From the NCBI GenBank assembly GCA_945901195.1, contig CAMDKB010000205.1, positions 1-8,063 on the forward strand: DNA of 8,063 nucleotides. The letters run 5' to 3'. The first letter of the stretch is position 1. Each line of letters begins with the position of its first letter. The stretch comes from Rhizobium sp. Q54. GTDB lineage: Bacteria > Pseudomonadota > Alphaproteobacteria > Rhizobiales > Beijerinckiaceae. Below are positions 1-7,443 of the stretch, piece after piece. The notes under the pieces are model-generated. The model searched no databases and had not been told where the DNA came from. It was given only the letters and a program-made list of their open reading frames with translations. Position numbers and translations under genes: made by a program.

Positions 1-282
1 GCCAAAGCGGTTGGCAAGGCCGAGCCCGCCCGCGCTGGCTTGGTTTTGGACCACAATTTGCGGGTTGCCGGGAATATGATTGCCCATGTGACGGCCAACC
101 AGCCGGGCGCCCAGATCATAATATCCGCCGGGAGAAAACGGCACGATTAGATTGATTGTCTTGCCGCGGTAGAATTCCGCCGGGCCCTGGGCGCCTGCAT
201 GCTGAATACCAGCAATCGCGCAGGCCATCACAGCCAAGACCATTCGCACGCGGTGTGCTTTTCCTGAACGTACCATCGGCAT
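1..282 (-). CDS. TctC/Bug-family tripartite tricarboxylate transporter solute-binding protein, 5' part only
   Basis: This minus-strand gene runs off the left edge; 94 codons are visible with no stop. The first ~31 residues look like a Sec signal peptide: a basic stretch (R5, K8, R11, R13), a hydrophobic core (residues 14-26) and a likely cleavage after AGA (29-31). The mature start, EFYRGKTINLIVPFSPGGYYD (36-56), matches the first strand and the GG-x-YD ligand-binding loop of the TctC/Bug family, followed by ARL and GNHIPGNPQIVVQNQ (67-81). Family members are periplasmic and deliver carboxylates or other small organic acids to a TctAB-type membrane permease; the ligand cannot be told here. 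The ATG at 282 is preferred over the one at 276 because GGAG (289-292) lies six bases upstream of it. Cys21 follows VMA, a poor lipobox, so lipoprotein anchoring is unlikely. The gene is divergent from its right neighbour and no permease gene is in view. Confidence 0.85.
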   Translation of the reverse strand, partial: MPMVRSGKAHRVRMVLAVMACAIAGIQHAGAQGPAEFYRGKTINLIVPFSPGGYYDLGARLVGRHMGNHIPGNPQIVVQNQASAGGLGLANRFG

Positions 283-464
283 TCGTCCCTCCCCTTTTCG
301 CCACATTGCACGGCGGCGTGCCAGCTGAAAAGCAGGGATTTGGCCTTTTGGAGGTTTGCCCAACCCCGTTTCAACCGGATTTGCGCGAACACCTTCGCCC
401 ATACTTCACTTTAACCGAATCAAGGCATCACTTTCAGGCGTTGACCGAGCGTTGGAATTATATT

Positions 465-478
465 AGTGAACATTCACT
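465..478. promoter_or_regulatory. Candidate TetR-type operator (perfect palindrome)
   Basis: AGTGAA-CA-TTCACT is a perfect inverted repeat with 6-bp arms and a 2-bp centre. It lies 35 bases before the ATG of the phospholipid-recycling gene and directly after the AT-rich 456-464 stretch that could be a -10 region. Size, symmetry and position fit the operator of a TetR-family repressor, and a TetR gene is translationally coupled at the 3' end of this transcription unit. That this protein binds this site is inferred from context only. Confidence 0.5.
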
Positions 479-501
479 TCAAACAATCACCAGCGACCGG
501 C

Positions 502-507
502 GAGGAG
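502..507 (+). promoter_or_regulatory. Ribosome binding site deciding the ATG-514 start
   Basis: GAGGAG sits six bases upstream of ATG at 514, an excellent Shine-Dalgarno. The frame is open further upstream to a GTG at 466, but that codon lies inside the palindrome and would add 16 residues unlike the family's N-terminus. Confidence 0.85.
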
Positions 508-513
508 ACACTC

Positions 514-3500
514 ATGTTTTCGACTCTGATGACATCCCGCCGTTTCGCGCCCCTGTTCTGGACGCAATTCTTCTCGGCCTTCAACGACAATTTCGTCCGC
601 AACATGCTGGCCATGCTGATCCTCTTCAAGCTGGGCGAGGGCCAGGGCTCCCTGGTGACGCTGGCGGTAGCGCTGTTCATCCTGCCCTCGATATTCCTGT
701 CGGCGCTGGGCGGACAGATTGCCGATTCCAGCGACAAGGCGCTGATTGCCCGGCGGCTGAAATTCGCGGAAATCTTTGTGCAGATGATCGCGGCAGCAGG
801 TTTCTTTTTCTCCTCGCTCCTCTTGCTGTACGCCGCGCTGATCGGCCTTGGCGTTATCGCCGCACTCTTTGGACCGATCAAATACGGCATCCTTCCCGAT
901 CACCTGGAGACGCGCGAGCTGACCGCTGGCAACGCACTCGTTGAAGGGGCGACATTCCTCGCCATTCTGCTTGGCCTGGTAGCTGGCGGGTACGCGGCCA
1001 CACACGATTCAAACTCGATTTTCATCGTGCTGCAATTGATGTTGGTGGCGCTGGCCTGCTGGGGCTCGAGCCGTTTCATTCCAGCCACAGGCATCGGCGC
1101 GCCAGGCCTGAAAGTGGAGCGAAACGTTGTTGCTTCCTCCATCACGCTGGTTCGCGAACTCTATGCGGACAGCAGGACGTGGACCGGTGGACTGGCAGTC
1201 AGCTGGTTCTGGATGACGGGCGCTGTCGCGCTTTCCCTCATTCCAATCATTGTCAAAAATCGCATTGGCGGCGGCATTGATGTGGAAACGGCGATCTCCG
1301 CTCTCTTTGCCATCGGTATCGCGGTTGGCTCACTTGTCGCGGCGGTAATTTCGCACGGTCGTATTCTCTTGCTGCCAGTGCCTGTCGCCGCACTCATCAT
1401 GGCCGCTTTTCTTGTTGATCTAGGTCTTGCAACCATCGGCATGCCGGAGACCACCACCGAACTCAGCATCGGGCAATTCTTCGGCAGCGTCAGCGGGATG
1501 CGCATCATTGTGGATGTTATAGGCCTTTCTGCAGCTGGTGGCCTCTTCGTCGTACCTGCATTTGCTGCTGTTCAATCCTGGGCTGGCGAAGACCGGCGCG
1601 CGCGCGTGATCGCAGCGGTGAACATCGTGACGTCCTTGTTCATCGTGGGCGGATCGCTTGTTGCGGCTTTGCTGCAATTGGCTTCACTTTCTGAACCGCT
1701 TTTGCTCATCGGCCTTGGCGTGTTGAACATTGGCGCAGCTGTTTGGTTCTTCCGTCACCTGCCCGGCAGCCTGTTTGCAGATTTTCTCAACATGCTTTTC
1801 CGCTTGATGTTCCGGCTGGAAGTGAACGGAATCGAAAACTTGCAGAAAGCGGGCGACAAATGCGTGATCGCCCTCAACCATGTTTCCTTTCTTGATGCGC
1901 CCGTCATCCTTTCGATCCTCGAGAAGAAACCTGTGTTCGCCATAGACTGGCAGATCGCCAATGCGTGGTGGGTGAAGCCGTTCCTCGGCATCGCGCGCTG
2001 CTATCCCATGGATCCTACAAAGCCGCTTTCAACACGCGGCCTGATCAAGGAAGTGCGCGAAGGCCAGCATCTCGTCATCTTCCCCGAAGGGCGCCTCACG
2101 GTGACTGGCGGGCTGATGAAAGTTTACGATGGCGCAGCGATGATCGCCGATAAATCCGATGCTGTGATTGTGCCGGTGCGCCTGGAAGGGCTGGAGCGTA
2201 CATTCTTTTCGCGCCTGAAGGGCGGCATGGTCCGACGCGCCCTGTTCCCGAAGGTGCGCGTGACATTCCTGGAGCCGCGCAAGCTGGATCTCGACCCTTC
2301 CCTGCTCGGGCGCAAGCGCAGACAAGCCGCAGGTGCAGCACTCTATGATGTGATGGCCGATCTCATCATGCGCACCACAAATACAGACATGACGCTGTTT
2401 GATGCACTTTCCAAAACCATTAGAGATTCCGGCGCGGGCAAGACGATTGTCGAAGATCCCATGTCCGGAGGGCTTTCGGGCCGCAAGGTGCTGATCGGGG
2501 CGCGGGTGCTTGGCGGCAAGATCGCGCAAAACACCAACAAGGGCGAGTGTGTCGGCCTCATGTTGCCCAATGCCACAGGCGCGGCTGTTACATTCTTTGC
2601 TGTGCAAAGCGCTGGACGTGTCGCCGCCATGCTGAATTATACGGCTGGCGCATCGAACTTGCGCGCGGCCTGCACTGCAGCTTCAATCACGAAGGTCTAT
2701 ACGTCCAAGGCCTTTATCGTGAAAGCCAAACTGGAAACTATTGTCCAGGAATTATCGAAACAGGTTGAGATCATTTATCTTGAAGACCTGCGCGCGACGA
2801 TCACCCGGGCCGACAAGCTGCGTGGCCTCCTGTTCAACGGCAAGGCCATTGAAAAGCGCTCGCCTGGTGATCCCGCTGTTGTGCTCTTCACATCAGGCTC
2901 TGAAGGCGTGCCGAAAGGCGTTGTGCTCTCGCATCTGAATTTCAATGCGAACATCGGCCAGATCAACGCCCGCTTTGACATCACGCCGCTGGATATCGTT
3001 TTCAACGTGCTGCCCATATTCCATTCGTTTGGGCTGACGGGCGGCATGTTGCTGCCGATGCTCTCAGGCATGAAATGCTATCTCTATCCATCACCCCTGC
3101 ACTATCGTCAGATTCCTGAACTGATCTACGGCACAAACGCCACCGTGATGTTTGGAACTGACACATTCCTCAATGGATACGCGCGCACGGCCAATGCCTA
3201 TGACTTCCGTTCGTTGCGCTACATTGTTGCGGGCGCGGAAGCCGTGAAGGAAACAACACGCAAGACCTATATGGAAAAATTCGGCCTGCGTGTGCTGGAA
3301 GGCTATGGCGTCACTGAAACAGCGCCGGTACTGGCTGTAAACACGCCTATGTTCAATCGCATCGGCACTGTCGGCCGTCTGCTGCCGCATATCGAACCGA
3401 AACTTGATCCGGTGCCCGGCATTGAGGACGGCGGACGGTTGCTGGTGCGCGGCCCCAATATCATGATGGGATATTATCGCTTCGAAAATCCTGGCGTGCT

Positions 3501-3918
3501 TGAAGCTACTCCCGGCGGCTGGCACGATACGGGTGACATTGTATCCATTGATACGGAAGGCTTTGTGCGAATCAAGGGCCGTGCAAAACGCTTCGCCAAG
3601 ATTGCGGGGGAAATGGTCTCGTTGGCGGCCGTTGAACAGATGACAGGTCCCATGTGGCCTGACCATCCGCCCGCTGTCGTGTCCGTGCCGGATGAGCGCA
3701 AGGGCGAACGCCTGATCATGGTCACGACAAAGCCTGACGCCACGCGCAATGAAGTCCAGACCTTCATGAAAGCACAGGGCGCAACGGAATTGATGATGCC
3801 CGCCGAAATCATGATTGTGCCCGCTCTGCCGTTGCTGGGTTCCGGCAAACTCGATTACGTCGAACTTAACCGGATGGTGCGGGAACGTGTTTCAGCGACG
3901 ACAAAGGCCGTTGCATGA
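514..3918 (+). CDS. aas: LplT-Aas fusion: lysophospholipid flippase / acyltransferase / acyl-ACP synthetase
   Basis: This 1134-residue inner-membrane protein joins three activities that in E. coli lie on two proteins, LplT (397 aa) and Aas (719 aa). Residues 1-~418 are a multi-spanning MFS domain with LplT-type motifs FNDNF (23-27) and FGPIKYG (119-125), expected to flip lysophospholipids inward. Residues ~430-625 are a PlsC/LPLAT acyltransferase with the catalytic NHVSFLD (H456, D461) and FPEGR (523-527) motifs. Residues ~630-1130 are an AMP-forming acyl-ACP synthetase with the P-loop-like FTSGSEGVPKG (792-802), GYGVTETAP (930-938), HDTGD (1004-1008), the hinge IKGRAKR (1020-1026) and the late catalytic lysine in GSGK (K1112). 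All key residues seen are intact, so the protein should re-acylate 2-acyl-glycerophosphoethanolamine using fatty acid and ATP through acyl-ACP. The stop overlaps the next start (ATGA). Substrate detail comes from the E. coli proteins. Confidence 0.93.
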   Translation: MFSTLMTSRRFAPLFWTQFFSAFNDNFVRNMLAMLILFKLGEGQGSLVTLAVALFILPSIFLSALGGQIADSSDKALIARRLKFAEIFVQMIAAAGFFFSSLLLLYAALIGLGVIAALFGPIKYGILPDHLETRELTAGNALVEGATFLAILLGLVAGGYAATHDSNSIFIVLQLMLVALACWGSSRFIPATGIGAPGLKVERNVVASSITLVRELYADSRTWTGGLAVSWFWMTGAVALSLIPIIVKNRIGGGIDVETAISALFAIGIAVGSLVAAVISHGRILLLPVPVAALIMAAFLVDLGLATIGMPETTTELSIGQFFGSVSGMRIIVDVIGLSAAGGLFVVPAFAAVQSWAGEDRRARVIAAVNIVTSLFIVGGSLVAALLQLASLSEPLLLIGLGVLNIGAAVWFFRHLPGSLFADFLNMLFRLMFRLEVNGIENLQKAGDKCVIALNHVSFLDAPVILSILEKKPVFAIDWQIANAWWVKPFLGIARCYPMDPTKPLSTRGLIKEVREGQHLVIFPEGRLTVTGGLMKVYDGAAMIADKSDAVIVPVRLEGLERTFFSRLKGGMVRRALFPKVRVTFLEPRKLDLDPSLLGRKRRQAAGAALYDVMADLIMRTTNTDMTLFDALSKTIRDSGAGKTIVEDPMSGGLSGRKVLIGARVLGGKIAQNTNKGECVGLMLPNATGAAVTFFAVQSAGRVAAMLNYTAGASNLRAACTAASITKVYTSKAFIVKAKLETIVQELSKQVEIIYLEDLRATITRADKLRGLLFNGKAIEKRSPGDPAVVLFTSGSEGVPKGVVLSHLNFNANIGQINARFDITPLDIVFNVLPIFHSFGLTGGMLLPMLSGMKCYLYPSPLHYRQIPELIYGTNATVMFGTDTFLNGYARTANAYDFRSLRYIVAGAEAVKETTRKTYMEKFGLRVLEGYGVTETAPVLAVNTPMFNRIGTVGRLLPHIEPKLDPVPGIEDGGRLLVRGPNIMMGYYRFENPGVLEATPGGWHDTGDIVSIDTEGFVRIKGRAKRFAKIAGEMVSLAAVEQMTGPMWPDHPPAVVSVPDERKGERLIMVTTKPDATRNEVQTFMKAQGATELMMPAEIMIVPALPLLGSGKLDYVELNRMVRERVSATTKAVA

Positions 3919-4517
3919 ACGAAACCACCGTCAAGAAGCGCAGCCGCAACGGCCAGGCAACGCGCGAACGCATTTTTCGAGAAGCGCTTCATCTTTTCGC
4001 AAAGAAGGGGTTTGAAGCCACTTCGATCAAGGACATAGCGGGCGCCGTTGGCGTTGCAGATGCGGCTCTGTATAGACACTTTTCCTCGAAAGATGATATC
4101 GCTTCGGCAATTTTTTCCTTCCACTATGCCAATCTTGCACGCTCCATCGCCGTGTTGGCATCGCAGTCGGAGAATTTCGCTGTCGCCTTGCGGCAATTGG
4201 TGACCCTGTTGTGCGATTTGTTTGACGACACGCCAGACGTTTTCGCTTTCATTCTGCTCAACCAGCATGATCATCTGCGCTTTGTGGGCGATGAAGACAA
4301 TGTCGTCACTGCGCTTGTTGGCATCATGCAACGCGCAATCGACAGCGGCGAACTTGGCATCGACAATGCCATTCTCGCAGCCTCTATCGCATTGGGCGCC
4401 GCCATCCAGCCCGCGGTCTTCTGTCTATACGGCCGCTTGCCCGGGCCACTGGGTCAGCATCGCGATACGATAGAGGCGGCCATCGCCCGGGCGATGAATC
4501 TGCACGGCGCTCCCTGA
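3915..4517 (+). CDS. TetR/AcrR-family transcriptional regulator
   Basis: The 200-residue product has the length and layout of a TetR regulator. Residues ~16-62 form the N-terminal DNA-binding domain: the helix RERIFREALHLFAKKGFEAT (17-36), then the helix-turn-helix SIKDIAGAVGVADAALYRHF (37-56) and SSKDDI (57-62), all close to the family consensus. The rest is the variable helical ligand-binding and dimer domain, which gives no clue to the ligand. The ATG overlaps the preceding stop by four bases (ATGA) and AAAGG (3903-3907) lies seven bases upstream, so translation is probably coupled to the phospholipid gene. By context it likely senses a fatty-acyl or lysophospholipid signal and controls its own unit through the palindrome at 465-478; this is inference. 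A multidrug-type or general acyl-CoA regulator would look the same at this level. Confidence 0.9.
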   Translation: MNETTVKKRSRNGQATRERIFREALHLFAKKGFEATSIKDIAGAVGVADAALYRHFSSKDDIASAIFSFHYANLARSIAVLASQSENFAVALRQLVTLLCDLFDDTPDVFAFILLNQHDHLRFVGDEDNVVTALVGIMQRAIDSGELGIDNAILAASIALGAAIQPAVFCLYGRLPGPLGQHRDTIEAAIARAMNLHGAP

Positions 4518-4582
4518 AATCGCCGGCTATTGCGGCTTGAATTTATCCGCTGCCGCCGCCACTATGACATCATTCAAATCGC

Positions 4583-4587
4583 GGGAG
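4583..4587 (+). promoter_or_regulatory. Ribosome binding site deciding the pepN start
   Basis: GGGAG lies five bases before ATG at 4593. The frame is open upstream to a TTG at 4530, but that start has no good Shine-Dalgarno and would add 21 residues (RLEFIRCRRHYD and onward) not typical of PepN. Confidence 0.75.
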
Positions 4588-4592
4588 CATAC

Positions 4593-7259
4593 ATGCGCAC
4601 GGAAACCGGCAAAGCTGTGAAACTGTCTGACTATCGCGCGCCAGATTATCTGGTCGAACAGGTTGATCTCGATTTCAAACTGCACAACACGGAAACCCAG
4701 GTGACAGCGCGCTTGCGCATCATCCCCAACAGCGCGGGCCGTACCGGTGCTGCCTTGCAGTTTGATGGCGATGAACTCAACGTGGTCAGTGTCGAGATTG
4801 ATGGCAAGGCTCTTGATGCGTCCTCTGCCGCGATAACGCCCGATGGCCTCACCATCTTCTCACCGCCGCAACATGCCTTCACGCTGACAACGCGCACCAT
4901 CGTCAATCCGTCCGCCAATACGCAATTGTCGGGGCTCTATCGCTCAGGCAGCGCTTATTGCACCCAATGCGAGGCAGAAGGATTTCGTCGCATTACCTAT
5001 TTCCCCGACAGACCGGATGTGTTGAGCGTTTATACCACGCGTATCGAGGCAGACCATGCGGAAGCTGAAGTGCTGCTCGGCAACGGCAATGCACTTGCCA
5101 GCGGCGAACTTGGCAACGGCCGGCACTTCGCCATCTGGCATGATCCGCATCCCAAGCCCTCCTACCTATTCGCGCTTGTCGGCGGCAATCTCGGCATGAT
5201 CGCCGACCAATTCGTCACAAAGTCGGGTCGCGCCGTCAAACTTGGCATCTACCTTGAACATGGAAAGGAAGAGCGCGCGCATTATGCGATGGATGCCCTC
5301 AAGCGTTCCATGAAATGGGATGAGGACGTTTTTGGCCGCGAATATGACCTTGATGTCTTCAACATCGTCGCCGTGTCCGATTTCAACATGGGTGCGATGG
5401 AGAACAAGGGTCTCAATGTCTTCAATGACAAATATGTACTGGCGTCGCCGGAGACAGCAACGGATGGCGATTTTACCGGCATCGAAACAGTGATTGCCCA
5501 TGAGTATTTTCATAACTGGACAGGCAACCGGATTACCTGCCGTGACTGGTTTCAGCTGTGTCTCAAGGAGGGTCTTACTGTTTACAGGGACCAGGAATTT
5601 TCAGCCGACCAGCGCTCGCGGCCGGTCAAGCGCATTCAGGACGTGCGCGGACTTCGCGCGGCGCAATTTGCAGAGGACGCCGGACCGCTCGCCCATAACG
5701 TAAGGCCGGAAGTCTATCATGAGATCAACAATTTTTACACTGCGACGGTTTATCAAAAAGGCGCCGAAGTCATCCGGACGCTCAAGAACTATATAGGCGC
5801 AGATGCATTTCGCCGCGGCATGGATTTGTATTTCGAGCGCTATGATGGAACAGCGGCAATCGTCGAGGACTTCATCGGCTGCTTTGCCGAAAGTTCGGGT
5901 CGCGACCTATCTACATTCATGCGCTGGTACACTCAGGCAGGCACGCCCACTATCGAAGTTCAAAGTGTGTTCGATGAACATCAAAAGACACTGAAATTGA
6001 CGTTCATCCAAACCATCCCGGCTACGCCTGGACAAGAGTCGAAGCTGCCCCACGTCCTGCCGATCAAACTGGGCCTCATCTCACACGATGGCCAAGAACT
6101 TTCCCTAACCACGCCCGGCGCACAAGAAGCGAACGGCGCGGCGGCTTCAGAGATCAAGGACTCGACTTTCATACTGGAGACCCCGCGCAGGACAATTGAA
6201 TTCAGGAATATTTCTTCACGCCCGGCTGTCTCGGTCCTGCGTGAGTTTTCAGCTCCAACGCGTATCGAGATGAAGGCGCCTGATGAAGACTATCTGGCAC
6301 TTGCGGCGCATGACACCGACATGTTCAATCGTTGGCAGGCGCTTCAGACTTACGCCACGCAATTGCTGATCGCAGACACGGCCATCCTGCGCCGCAACGA
6401 AGCGCTGTCGCATAGCCACGGCGTCTGCGATGCAATCGGCAATGTGATGGCTGGCTGGCAACGCGATCCGGAGTTTGCCGCCCAAGCCGTGTCGTTGCCC
6501 GGGGATGGCGACATTGCGCGAGAGATTGGCGCTGATGTCGATCCAGACGCCATTTTCAGAGCCGGAAGGTTCCTGCGCGAAGATATAGGCCGGACACATA
6601 TCGACGCCTTTGCACGAGCCTACGAAACCGTTTCCAAGCCCGCGCGTTGGGCTGCTGATTCCAGTAGCGCCGGGCTGAGGTCGATGCGCGGCTCAAGCCT
6701 TGGCTATCTGACTTTGGCCAACAAGGAGCTGGGTGCTTCACTGGCGCTCAAACAATTTCGTGACGCTGACAACATGACTGACCGCATGTCAGCCATATCG
6801 ATCCTGTGTTCGCGCGATTGTCCCGAACGCGAAACCGCGCTGAGTGAATTTTACGATCGTTATCATGAAGACCATTTGATCATGGACAAATGGTTTGCGC
6901 TGCAGGCCATGATACCGGAATCTGGCACGCTCGCCCGGGTGCGCGGCCTGATGGAGCATAGACTGTTTTCCCGATCGAACCCCAATCGCTTTCGGTCGCT
7001 GGTCGCGACCTTCGCAAGCCGCAACGCAACGCAATTCAATGCCGCCGACGGCGCAGGCTATCAGTTTATTGCGGAGATGGTTCTGGAACTGGATGCATCC
7101 AACCCTCAATTGGCCGCACGGCTGCTGGTCGCCTTCCGTAGCTGGCGGACTTTGGAGGCGGGGCGCAGGGCTCTTGCAGAAAAATCCCTCAGGCGCATTG
7201 CGGACACGGCCAATCTGTCCTCAGACGTTCGCGATATAGTCTCACGTTCGCTGGCCTGA
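4593..7259 (+). CDS. pepN: Aminopeptidase N (M1 family zinc metallopeptidase)
   Basis: The 888-residue product is colinear over its whole length with E. coli PepN (870 aa), a cytoplasmic zinc exopeptidase that removes N-terminal residues from peptides late in protein turnover. Catalytic elements sit at a constant +6 offset from E. coli numbering: CTQCEAEGF (123-131; Q125 and E127 bind the substrate amino terminus), GAMEN (267-271), the zinc motif HEYFH (303-307; ligands H303, H307 and E326, general base E304) and the transition-state tyrosine Y387 in NNFYTATVYQKGAEV. The C-terminal helical domain is complete, with the conserved MDKWFALQA and SNPNRFRSL stretches. No signal peptide is seen. It starts 75 bases after the tetR stop with no terminator between, so read-through from the upstream unit is possible; an own promoter in the gap is not convincing. 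Nothing suggests loss of function. Confidence 0.97.
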   Translation: MRTETGKAVKLSDYRAPDYLVEQVDLDFKLHNTETQVTARLRIIPNSAGRTGAALQFDGDELNVVSVEIDGKALDASSAAITPDGLTIFSPPQHAFTLTTRTIVNPSANTQLSGLYRSGSAYCTQCEAEGFRRITYFPDRPDVLSVYTTRIEADHAEAEVLLGNGNALASGELGNGRHFAIWHDPHPKPSYLFALVGGNLGMIADQFVTKSGRAVKLGIYLEHGKEERAHYAMDALKRSMKWDEDVFGREYDLDVFNIVAVSDFNMGAMENKGLNVFNDKYVLASPETATDGDFTGIETVIAHEYFHNWTGNRITCRDWFQLCLKEGLTVYRDQEFSADQRSRPVKRIQDVRGLRAAQFAEDAGPLAHNVRPEVYHEINNFYTATVYQKGAEVIRTLKNYIGADAFRRGMDLYFERYDGTAAIVEDFIGCFAESSGRDLSTFMRWYTQAGTPTIEVQSVFDEHQKTLKLTFIQTIPATPGQESKLPHVLPIKLGLISHDGQELSLTTPGAQEANGAAASEIKDSTFILETPRRTIEFRNISSRPAVSVLREFSAPTRIEMKAPDEDYLALAAHDTDMFNRWQALQTYATQLLIADTAILRRNEALSHSHGVCDAIGNVMAGWQRDPEFAAQAVSLPGDGDIAREIGADVDPDAIFRAGRFLREDIGRTHIDAFARAYETVSKPARWAADSSSAGLRSMRGSSLGYLTLANKELGASLALKQFRDADNMTDRMSAISILCSRDCPERETALSEFYDRYHEDHLIMDKWFALQAMIPESGTLARVRGLMEHRLFSRSNPNRFRSLVATFASRNATQFNAADGAGYQFIAEMVLELDASNPQLAARLLVAFRSWRTLEAGRRALAEKSLRRIADTANLSSDVRDIVSRSLA

Positions 7260-7297
7260 AGGACTCGCAACAGGCGAACATCACCGGGCAACACACC

Positions 7298-7334
7298 CTT
7301 GAATCGAGAATATCGATTCAAGCCTGACTTTTTT
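7298..7334 (+). terminator. Candidate terminator hairpin after pepN
   Basis: CTTGAATCGA (7298-7307) and TCGATTCAAG (7313-7322) form a perfect 10-bp stem with a 5-base loop (GAATA), beginning 39 bases after the pepN stop. Six T residues follow at 7329-7334. The stem has only four G/C pairs and the T-run starts six bases after it, so this is a weak intrinsic terminator at best. Both arms contain a GANTC site, so the palindrome may instead, or also, act as a DNA site for a dimeric protein. Confidence 0.4.
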
Positions 7335-7336
7335 GA

Positions 7337-7353
7337 GTCAACGATTCGTTAAC
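7337..7353. promoter_or_regulatory. CtrA-like box within a near-palindrome
   Basis: TCAA (7338-7341), a 7-base spacer, then TTAAC (7349-7353) matches the CtrA consensus TTAA-N7-TTAAC at eight of nine defined bases. The whole 17 bases form a near-palindrome with seven of eight pairs matching, centred on the GANTC site GATTC (7343-7347). CtrA is the master cell-cycle response regulator of alphaproteobacteria. The match is by eye; one mismatch in nine positions can occur by chance, but the location in a GANTC-rich promoter region makes it more credible. Confidence 0.45.
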
Positions 7354-7443
7354 CTCTGGACAAATCGGTTCTCAAAGATTCAATTGGAACTGATTCGCAC
7401 AGGTGCGGCACATCGGTGCGTGTTGGATCAAGGGGGCCTGAGC

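Larger units (their letters stand above)
283..513. promoter_or_regulatory. Divergent intergenic region
   Basis: These 231 bases separate two divergent genes and must hold both promoters. On the plus strand TTGACC (441-446) resembles a -35 box and an AT-rich run follows at 456-465, but the spacing to TATATT or TATTAG is only 12-14 bases, so no confident sigma-70 promoter can be named. CACTT occurs in the same orientation at 407-411, 429-433 and 475-479, the last inside or at the edge of the palindrome described separately; these could be extra half-sites or chance. A small GC-rich hairpin (GCACG-GCGG-CGTGC, 308-321) lies in the leader side of the minus-strand gene. No further gene is seen here. 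Confidence 0.5.
7260..7443. promoter_or_regulatory. Intergenic control region with clustered GANTC sites
   Basis: This 184-base gap holds seven GANTC sequences, at 7262, 7301, 7315, 7335, 7343, 7377 and 7392 (first base), all within 135 bp. By hand count the rest of the window has only about 15 in nearly 8 kb. GANTC is the target of the alphaproteobacterial cell-cycle methyltransferase CcrM, and clusters of it in promoters commonly mark genes whose transcription responds to methylation state through regulators such as GcrA or CtrA. The region precedes a gene with a good ribosome binding site and probably contains its promoter, though I cannot assign -35 and -10 boxes. Confidence 0.6.

Noticed and set aside
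306..323. Sigma-54-like promoter (TGGCAC...GTGCAA) for the minus-strand binding-protein gene
   Set aside because: The GG-to-GC distance is 11 bases rather than the required 10, and the -12 element is degenerate.
466..513. GTG start for the phospholipid gene adding 16 residues
   Set aside because: The GTG lies inside the candidate operator and the ATG at 514 has a much better ribosome binding site (GAGGAG, six bases away).
156..944. Plus-strand open frame of 262 codons overlapping the start of the phospholipid gene
   Set aside because: It is low-complexity in Pro, Arg and Gly, has no recognisable motif or ribosome binding site, overlaps the clear TctC/Bug gene on the other strand and the well-supported aas frame, and reads as a GC-rich shadow.
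2029..2607. Minus-strand open frame of 192 codons inside the acyltransferase domain
   Set aside because: The opposite strand carries intact catalytic motifs of a known enzyme; the antisense product is rich in His, Cys and Arg with no family signature. The 191-codon antisense frame at 3091-3666 is rejected for the same reason.
4537..4568. Possible sigma-70 promoter (TTGAAT ... TATGAC) between tetR and pepN
   Set aside because: The spacing to TATGAC is 20 bases, and the in-phase alternative at 17 bases (CACTAT) is a poor -10, so it is not supportable by eye.
4530..4592. TTG start for pepN adding 21 residues
   Set aside because: No good ribosome binding site precedes it, and the extra residues are unlike PepN N-termini; ATG 4593 with GGGAG fits better.
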